DNA from: Cruorifilaria tuberocauda
Taxonomy: Eukaryota > Nematoda > Chromadorea > Rhabditida > Onchocercidae
DNA: 64,000 nucleotides
Assembly: GCA_013365365.1 (NCBI GenBank)
Contig: JABVXU010000034.1
Coordinates: forward strand, 1-64,000
Direction: 5' to 3'
Of this stretch, positions 49,771 to 64,000 are shown piece by piece. Under the pieces are notes generated by a model that was not told the origin of the DNA, did no database searches, and was given only the letters and a program-made list of their open reading frames with translations. Position 1 is the first letter of the stretch, and each line of letters opens with the position of its first letter. A program made the translations under genes and the position numbers.

Positions 49771-50836
49771 TTAGATAGGTTTGATCTTGAAATGCATGCC
49801 AATTAACGAGAAAACCAAACATTTCAGATCTTGCACAAGATAGTAGAAGGATCTCAGCCCTTCTGGATCCCTGCTTTTGTTTACGTCTGCAGCAGAACCA
49901 ATTTTGCTGAAACACACTAGTATAAGGAGCCTAGAAATCTTCCACTCCGATCCAATTTTATACAAGAGATTAGAAAGACTAATGAAAGATATATTTAATC
50001 AATCACATACGTGATATGTACTGCCATAATAACATTAAGGTCGTGTGTCAAATAAACTTGACACACAGTTTATACAATATTCCAGCATTAATGCATATGC
50101 TAGTGCTAACATTTTTACAATCGAAGTAACAGCGAAGTGTGAGTAAAAGTAATAATAAAAAATGTACAGAATGTTACCTTGTAGTGAAAGATATGTGTTC
50201 ATCGTTATGAAGAATTTCCAGTTCTTGTCTACCAATACGATCCGGTTCTGGCCAAGTTGCATCGTCTTCCTATAGTGATTAATCCCAATATTAAGCGTGA
50301 AGAACAGTACATTTGTACCAAGACAACCATTTCAGGAACAACAGATGAATCGTTTTTTTTTTCAATTTTATAATTAATGTCAGGATACGAAAGAAAATGT
50401 TCTTCAGGTAAGATAATAACTTGTAACTCGTACTATACATCCATATATATTCTATACCGAAGGTTTGAAATTTCCATAAACAAAGTCTTGAAAACTTCAT
50501 GCTTCAATGATAAGCATTGGGGAAAAGTTTGAAATGAATAACTATAGATATGTGATACAGTCAAGATACTATCTTGCAAAGGGAGACCAAATAACACGGA
50601 AATTAATATACCTGCATAATTTCCGAATCATCGATAATTCGCTTTAATTCTTCGATAACAATTTTACCAACGTATGCTTCTTTTCGGATCAATGTGTCAT
50701 TTTTATACTGACTATTGTTCGCATACCTCATTTTGCCATCTGGACGGAATTCGAATTCCAGAAACTCATGGCCAAACTTTCCTTTATGGCCAACATAGTA
50801 ACGTAAGTAGAAATCGTTGAGATTATCACCTGACAT
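49771..50836 (-). CDS. mag-1: Mago nashi, exon junction complex core
   Basis: Three exons on the minus strand: 50612-50836, 50178-50269, 49771-49906, in phase, 150 aa. The protein is one of the most conserved in eukaryotes, and the sequence matches that expectation: [69 protein letters not shown] and the terminal [12 protein letters not shown]. Mago binds Y14 and anchors the exon junction complex with eIF4A3 on spliced mRNA; in nematodes it also acts in germline sex determination. The ATG at 50836 gives the standard N-terminus MSGDNLNDF. Confidence 0.97.
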
Positions 50837-51719
50837 CCTGAAATATATATTGTTTTTACACATCACCAATCAACCCTCATGCAACCAGCCACTTATCCGC
50901 TGTCTCTTCACGCCTATCCCTAATGAAAACCGACATCCCATTAGTATAGACAGGATGAGGTAACAAAAATGGTAAAGGGTTCAAGCAGCGATTTGGGGTG
51001 CGAGCCTTTGATGCTTCCTGAGAATTAAGTTTAACCTGTGAATTTCCAAGGAATTGTACTCGTTTTTTGTAATTGATAAAGATTCATTGCGTAGATTGGA
51101 CGGAAAGTATAATAGAATGGCAAAAATGACAAAAAGTAGTGTAATCTTCAGATTTGCATCCTGCATTGAAAGAAGTATGGGAATAAAAAAGATATTTAGA
51201 ATTACTAAAGTGGGCTGTTGTAGACAAAGCTTTTTGGCACCCATATTCCAGTGATACATAGCTATATGGAATCGGACAATCAAGTTCTGTCGTAATTCAG
51301 ATGAATTTTTTCGAATTTTATTTTAGATTATATTGACTGCTAAGTAGTCAATATAATCTAGGATAAAATTATCTTTTTTTATATTTCAGATGTTTAAACG
51401 ACCAAAATTATTTTAACTTGAAACAAAGAATTAATGAAAGCTATTATTATTTCGTATTTGAATATATGCTGATTGGCTGATAATGATAATGAACAAGTAG
51501 GAAAAAATTTGTGTTGGTTGGAAGTCATTGTATTATTTGTTTTATTGTGTTGAGAAGGAATGGATAAGAGCTTTCTGCGAATTTTGACAGGTCATTCGAA
51601 TTATTTTGCTGTGAAACTTATGTTTAAATGTCAATTATGATGATTAGATTATATTACTGGCGCCTACGGTGGATTCATTAGACAGTTCTTATCATTTTTA
51701 TTTTCTAGATAACACTAGT
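50837..51719. other. Divergent intergenic, mago to YME1L
   Basis: Promoter region for both genes. It contains the hairpin at 51324-51360. A TTTTCTAG acceptor-like site ending at 51708, 11 bases before the YME1L ATG, could take a spliced leader. Confidence 0.45.
51324..51360. repeat. Perfect 15-bp foldback
   Basis: 51324-51338 (TAGATTATATTGACT) and 51346-51360 are exact reverse complements with a 7-base loop. Flanking ATTTTAT/ATAAAAT bases could extend the stem with a small bulge. Confidence 0.88.
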
Positions 51720-57102
<5,383 letters not shown>

Positions 57103-60100
57103 CGGATAAATACAATTAATAAATGACGTTTATTGGTCAGTAGCAGTTAGTTTCACTTCAGCTTTTAATGTATTTCGTTCACACGTTTCCTGACTCTACT
57201 TTAGGTAATAATGTATAAATTTATCCAAATCGTTCTTTCAGTTCAGTGAGCATATTTAGTCATACTTAGTTTACTGTGTGCAAAAAATAATGACATATGT
57301 CACAACTTGCACATGCTCTTTGATAGAACATGACCTATTTTAAAAATCAAATTGCAATTTTTGAGATTCTCAACTTTCTCAAGACACTGATAGAGAAGAG
57401 GAAGAAAAAAGTAGAAAAATGGTATGGAGTTTGTAGGTCACTTGACCTTGTCTTCGATATTTATGATGCATATTATATAAATCGATTGTACATAGTTATT
57501 TAAATCTTCTCCACTCAAAGTATCTCTGTTAGTTAATCTATGTTCTTAAGATTGTTTTCAGTTAAAGAATTAATAAGAAGAATAAGGAGTTATGAAACCT
57601 GTCAATTGATATTTTCTGTATTCCATAATGCTATAAGAGTTCTCTTCTCTTGCGTTTAATTATTGTTCCAGTTCGACTAGTTTTCTTGCGATTTGTTTAG
57701 ATGAGAATCAGATTTTTGTATCTAAAAAATCTCTATCATGAGTATTGTTTGCCTACGGATTAGACAACTTTAGTGATCAGTACAAATGTTATAAAATAAT
57801 GCATTACATGATATAATTATATTGAAAATATAATATCTCATCCAGACAGCCATGTTAAAAATTCAGGTTATGAGAAATGTTTGAATCGAAGCAGGATTTT
57901 ATTTTCTGAAAAATTATTCAACTTTGATAACTAATAACTAAGAGATTTAAATAACCAAGTTTGAGTTCATTGAATACTTTAGTCCAAAGTATGCCTAACA
58001 GCGAAATGAATTATAGGAAAGTTATGGAATTAGTGAATGGATTTATTGCGGAATTATATCGATTACTTTCATATGTTCTGATTGCGCGCAAGCAATACTG
58101 CAATACGTTGTTAAAGTTGAGTTGATGGCTCATAATCACAGTGTTATGGAGCAAGATAATATTTACTTTTTAAAGTAATTATTAAAAATAAGATTGCAGC
58201 TAGCAGTGCAAGTAAAAATCAATTGACTGCAATTTGTTTTAAGCATAAGTGAAGATATGATTTACTTTTATAAATAAAATAATATTAATACGCCGAATAA
58301 ATGACTCATATTCGCTTTCCTCATCTTCCGTATTAAATTTAATTTTTATTTTTCTGAATGCGATCGGTTTCTTTTATTGCTTTACTTGTCCGCTTACTGC
58401 ATTGGATGAGGAGAGGAATATATATATATATATATTTATTTGTTTTTTCTTTCATTCATAGTTCACTATTCAAGTATTTGTCGGAATTCAAAATTCGTCA
58501 GACAAGTTCAGAACATACTAAACATTGTAAAATAACGTCGGAAAATATTTCAAATCGTGGTACTTAAAAGATGTAGGATACTGATTTAATGATTAATGAT
58601 GAAATTTAACTGATTTGATTTGAAAAATTGTAAATAATTTATCTTGCGCCTCTAAAAAATATTTTAAATCTCATCCCACAAATGTTTTAGTGTAGAAGGC
58701 TACTGTGGAATAATATGAAAAAAATTGGAGCTTAATATGGTAGAACAAATATATATATATATATTGCAGTTTTTACCTCTCATATTCGCTCTTTATTCGC
58801 CGGGTACACGCAATCCTTTACCGTATCATTCGTTTCGTTTCATTCTCAATCCATTGAATTATAATTATAATTATAACTTCAAGTCTCGATAAATATTTCC
58901 TGCCTTCTTCATTATTTACTGATTTAGCATATTTCTTATGCTTAAAATAATGAGATTTTCATTGTCTTTGATACATACATTAAAATAGTGCAGTTTCATT
59001 TATCATTGTACTTCATTATTTTTCCTTTAAATTTATTTTCTGTGTCCAAATCATAATCTGTACTATTTCTTCAATCCCAACGATTTAACGATGTGAGACT
59101 AGAAGTCAAATAGCCTTAAGCAAGGTATTCATTACACCTGAAGATTATTTCTATTCTTGAATTTATATTAACATAATTAACTACTTTCGTTGAAAGTATT
59201 GAGATGAGAAAAAAAACCTAGGAAATGTTTTGCGTAAGCGATTATGGAATGACATGAGCATGTCAATCAAACGTTAAGATTTGTGACATTTAACTCTACT
59301 TTTTCCCCTATTTGTTCAAATAATCAAATCTGAAAATTTTTAAAACAATTTATTGAATTCTGGATAACTTTAAAACTCAATTCTTCTTTATAACTTTTGC
59401 TTCTGTCATGCAGTGAACTAATATACTTCGAATTTGAAAAGAAAATAAAATTAATAGAAAACTTCGGTGGAAAATTATTTGGTAAAAGACGAAATAATAT
59501 GTTGGTTTGAGCTTTGAAACATTTTCCATGGCTTGATGATATTTGAAAGATAAATATCAAGTGAAGTGATTCATAAAATGGCCAAGATTATTCTATCTTA
59601 CAATTATTAAGCTTAATGGAATTGAGAAGTATATTTTGAAATACAATATTATGATTTACAATATTAAAAAAACATTTTGAAGTACAGTATTACATTTTAC
59701 AAATTGTTTTCAAACTTCAAAGGCAAAGACGCAATAAGAAATGAGGATTTCGAAGTCCCTTTTTTATAGGCACTTGACAAATTTTGAAATAAATGATTGA
59801 GAGGAAAGAGTTATGAATAAATGAACAAAGCATAATCTGTTTACTTTCTCATTTGCAAATGGTCAGCTCTCTGGGAAAAGTTATAAGCATTTTTATGCTT
59901 CCTTCGATGAAAGAGCTTAGGCTGTATTCCAAATATATATACTGTACCAAACAAAACAGTAAACATAATTATGCAAGGAACAAAAAACTAGTATGAGTAT
60001 GAAATCATTTCTTTGAAGCATGGAAATGCTCATGCGTGATTACGCTTATTTCATTATGCAAACGAGCAGATGTTTTACCTAACAGTTAACATTCAGGTGA

Positions 60101-61862
60101 TGGGGGATAATATAGATGCATATAAGTGTCTTGTATACACACATGTAAGCTGTCGAGAAGCGAAATAGGGATAGAAAAGGAAGAGATGGAATAAGAATAA
60201 GCCAATAAATAGCCTAGGGGTTATTGATTTTGAAAGGAGTAAAAGGATAGAGTAGTTATTGAAGAGATAATGAGGAAATAACCGTGGCTCCACCATATTT
60301 TTAACGCTAACTCTTCCATTCCGTCCACCAAAGCTTTCCATTTCCTTTATGAATTTTTATCATCCGAATTCTTCCTCAACCATAAGGTTAATTTTGATTA
60401 TAAATTTAAAATATCTGTAACTGAAGGAGACAATTCATTTTGTGCTAACATTTCCTGATAGCCGGCAATTGCAATTATTAACTTCAACATTATCAAAAAA
60501 TAAATCATAACAATGCATCATGTTCCTCACTATTTCAGGTCTGTTCCATGTATACATTTACGTGAAAGTTTGATTTAAATAAATTATTTCATTTAAGTTT
60601 TTTATCATTAAAAAATTTCCCAGGTTATATAAAGCATTCTTTATTTAAAAAAACTTTGGGCAGTAAAGGTCTCTTTTTTAGTCTATAATATTTTCAAGTC
60701 ATTAATTAATTAACTTAGTAACAAGGAAACTTTTATTACGCACTCAGCAAACTTTGCTCGATTTCTTTTTTCCTTGCATAAAATTGATTGTTGATTATTT
60801 AATGATTCAGACGGATGGAATGAGCAGATATGAAGCAGAAGATTAATATTAATTAAATATAGTAAAATTACCAGATACACATAGTTAGCAATAAATTTGC
60901 ATCATGCATTTCCCGAATAATTCAAGCTAATCGTAAATATGACAGTGCTTGGAAATTATTTTACTTGTAATACATTTCGAAATTAACATTTTAAAATAGG
61001 AAAATAGATAAATTAGTTTATTTGCATTCTTCAAATTCAGTTAAGTGAATATGTATTTTATGTTCTTAACTTTAATAGGTAAGAATCCAAATAACATTTT
61101 CTACGCTCTTTTACAATGTTGTAATAATTTCTGCTTTTTGAACAAGCAATCTGATACCAAAAGATTTAATACAGCAGTATTTTAATTAAAACGCGAGGAC
61201 TGCAAGACATTATATCATTATCAATAATAGATTGATCAATCTATACTTGACAGTGATATACCATGTCACTCACCCATTTGTTTAATTTCAAAGTTTATAT
61301 TGGTTACTTCAATTAATATTTGTTATTTATTCTGGGGAAAATGCTTATATTATATAAATAAAGCTAATATAATTTAGTATATATTGCATATTTCAATTTC
61401 CTTCGTGCTTGATAAATTTCCCATATTTGATTCATCTTAACATGAAAAATTGATGATAGAAGGGAGTATTAGTTTGAATGTGGAAGTGATTCTAAATAGA
61501 AATTGAAACCACTATTTGCGCTTTTATTTCTAGGTTTTTTTACAGCAAACAGCGCTTTCTGTTTCGTGTCAGCAGTGCAAAACTAAAAATGTACGTTCAA
61601 AAAAGCAAGAAAGCTATAGCGAATTTGAAATTATTCAACTATAAGTAATTAGCTTACATAAGGAAGGCATTCAATTAATCTGCTTAAATTATTGCTATGT
61701 TGCCACTTTCATTAAATGAATGTATATGATAATATCCTTTTGGGAAAGCATCAAATTATAAATTTAGGTTCAAAATTTTAAATAGAAGTGAGATTTCTGT
61801 TTGTAGGAGTGATGCCGAAATCGTCTGCATACTGAGAATTCAGCAGCGATTTCTGACTGTAT
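57103..61862. other. 4.8 kb gene-poor stretch
   Basis: Very AT-rich with no exon I could support on either strand. It has short AT dinucleotide runs near 58420-58436 and 58749-58763, and an ATTATAATTATAATTATA palindromic run near 58858-58876. Part must be the 5' UTR and promoter of the kinase gene that starts at 61863; unseen small exons are possible. Confidence 0.4.
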
Positions 61863-64000
61863 ATGGGCGGTAGATGCTCAGGGAGAGTACCAAGTCCAAC
61901 AGCGCATCCAAAACTCTCTGATTTCTTTATCGTACGTTCGATTGGTAGAGGTGCATTCGGCAAGGTTTCCTACGTTTTTTTTAAATCTTTAAAACTGAAC
62001 ATTTTCATTTTCATCCCTTCGGAAATGACTGCTTTTTGGTTCTAAAACTTCAAAAATGCTTAGGGGTTTTATGATTTAAAAGTATCCAAGCAATTCAAAA
62101 GCCCAAACAAACTGGATTAGAATCAAATCGAATATTTAACTTCACGAACTTCTCAAGAAAATCTTTGATTATTCCTGTTCAAATCTTTTTTTTGAAGGTA
62201 ATTGAAATTACTAACAATGGATATATTTATTTTTAATTTAACTTTTGCAGCTAAATGTTTTGAATGGTTAGAAGAGTTTTTTAAGGTATGTATTGCACAG
62301 TATCGTCGAACAAAGAAATATTACACATTTAAATGTGTGAATAAAAGACGTTGTGTCCAACATATGATAACTGATAGCATTCTACATGAACTAAACCTAT
62401 TAGCACATCTATCACATCCTTTCATCGTTAATTTATGGTTTGCTTTTCAGGTAATTCTTTACTTTTCCAATCTAAAATTCAAAAATTGCATTTTAACATG
62501 CATTTTTTTGCTATCAAAATTGTCGATCATGGTCTGATGAATGTGTGGTTTGGCTGTTAATTTTGTATGATGGAAGGCTACAATCTGAATGGTAATTATG
62601 TCAATCCAAATAAGATTCAAGCATTTAAAATTGATTTTAAAAATTGATATCTCGAGGATGAGCGTTATGTGTATGTCGTGAGCGATCTGACATCAGGTGG
62701 AAATCTAAGGTATCATTTAAATCAACAAGGACGATTTGCCGAAGATCGGTAAGATTTCATTATTTGTGAATAGGGTTATTTTCTCACTATTGTGTATAAT
62801 TTTTTCGATGAAATTTTTTCTTCCTTTTCTAATGATTGAATAGTAGAATAATTTACATACATGAATCGTTTATAATAATTTATAGTAAGCAAATAATAAC
62901 TAATAATTTTAATTTTAATTAAATAATTAATAATATTGAGCGTCCCAGTATCATTCTTCTTAATGAAAAGAAACAAAATAGAAGAGAGCTTTAGTGAATC
63001 TGTAAAATGACTGTTGCGAAAGCTTTTTTGCTTGTAATTGTCCGATATAATTGCTATTTTTGAAAGATGTTACAGTTCAAAGTTGTATGTTTATGAAATA
63101 GCATTGGCGTTGGATTATCTACACGGAGAAATGATAATACATAGAGATGTAAAACCAGAAAATATTTTGTTGGATGATGAAGGACATGCACATCTCACTG
63201 ATTTCAATTTCGCTACACGTCTTACTCCCAATACTTACGCTACCTCATTCTCTGGCTAGTTAATTTAATCTCACAATGCCTTGTCCAATCTGTAATCTAA
63301 AATTTGTTAAATTTTCAGTCGTCCATATTGAACAGTTTTATGAGTTGTCTATCAAACGATGGTATCATTTTACCTATTGAGACAATTTGATGAATTCCAA
63401 TCTTTTTCTTGATGATATGGAATGAATTACAGGTACACGGTCATATATGGCACCAGAGATTCTACTTTGTTCGCTAGGTTATTTGTCTGGCTACGATTAT
63501 CGTGTTGATTGGTACTCTCTTGGTATTTGTTTTTATGAAATGCTCATGGGACGAAGACCTTTCGAATATGCTGTCCATTCATCATCAAAACAGGTTAATA
63601 TTCTAATTGGTATTTAGCAATGCCGGAACTGTTAAGGCTGTACAATAAACTTGATTGATGCTAGATATTAGACAGGTAGTTAAAAAAGTTTCAGTTAATT
63701 TTCATGTTTTAGTTAAATTAGATATATAGAAGTAACGTTCGAAACTCAAACATACTCGCTGTTGTTAAGCATTTCAATAAATCCGAATTTTAGCATACAT
63801 TTTATTAAAAGTGTATACACCGATTGCATTTTACTTTCACTAACAATACTTCAAATTTCACGTACAATCTAATGTCTTCATGAAGGGCCGTAAACATCAC
63901 TTCTATATTTCTGCTGTTCTTGGACTTTTAACACATTGTTCATAATTTTAGGTGCTTTGCTTGATGAGCAAAAGCTTCATAGCGCTGCCGTCTCAGTGGC
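61863..64000 (+). CDS. stk32-like: YANK/STK32-type Ser/Thr kinase, 3' end beyond window
   Basis: Exons 61863-61964, 62286-62450, 62657-62748, 63076-63254, 63433-63593 and the start of another at 63952. The N-terminus MGGRC has a Gly at position 2, so myristoylation is possible, as proposed for STK32 proteins (MGAN). Kinase subdomains: Gly loop [11 protein letters not shown]-type Lys in [20 protein letters not shown], catalytic [11 protein letters not shown] instead of DFG (LTDFNFAT), and [11 protein letters not shown] and the spacing are typical of the AGC-group YANK/STK32 family, so loss of activity need not follow. The exon at 63952 ([16 protein letters not shown]) matches the C-lobe segment after the activation loop. 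The donor after 63254 is GC rather than GT (CTG/GCTAGT); a GT donor two codons later would introduce a stop. Confidence 0.88.

Noticed and set aside
60093..60341. Minus-strand 82-codon frame with a hydrophobic run
   Set aside because: Phe/Leu-rich runs are expected from AT-rich DNA; no family resemblance.

Overview
This window is nuclear DNA of a nematode, most likely a filarial (spirurid) worm. It is AT-rich, its genes are split into many short exons with small GT-AG introns, and the recognisable proteins have animal, specifically nematode-like, sequences. There are no bacterial operons, CRISPR arrays or insertion sequences. Species is inferred from character only; no database was searched. 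Exon coordinates come from reading splice sites and codon phase by eye, and most joins quoted were checked for phase.

Layout: (1) 539-11011, plus strand: the 3' part of SEL-1/SEL1L (ERAD adaptor), mitochondrial ribosomal protein S5, and eIF3 subunit M. (2) 11441-13528, plus: CNOT9/NTL-9 of the CCR4-NOT complex. (3) 14021-16775, minus: an LRRC47-like gene with disturbed reading frame. (4) 18280-19101, minus: a secreted-type protein with a pepsin-inhibitor-3-like segment and a very histidine-rich tail. (5) 20760-22674, plus: a Cys-rich secreted protein with a thrombospondin type-1 motif. (6) 23264-25339, minus: an Artemis/SNM1-type nuclease that looks truncated and interrupted by stops. (7) 26268-30545, plus: two tandem SRSF1/RSP-3-type splicing factors with the same exon design. 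(8) 34604-40125, plus: a ClpX-type mitochondrial AAA+ unfoldase with a tRNA-Ala(AGC) in one intron. (9) 40781-43713, minus: an F-box/leucine-rich-repeat protein. (10) 45364-46860, plus: TIM17. (11) 47742-49345, plus: a SWEET sugar transporter. (12) 49771-50836, minus: Mago nashi. (13) 51720-57102, plus: the i-AAA protease YME1L. (14) 61863-end, plus: a YANK/STK32-type kinase that runs off the window.

Most genes are housekeeping. Themes recur: RNA processing (two SR proteins, Mago, CNOT9), translation (eIF3m, mS5, tRNA-Ala) and mitochondrial protein handling (TIM17, ClpX, YME1L). I see no operon-like functional cluster. The least ordinary parts are the interrupted Artemis and LRRC47 genes, the histidine-rich secreted protein, the tandem SR-protein pair with a GC-rich block behind it, and several short perfect foldback repeats.
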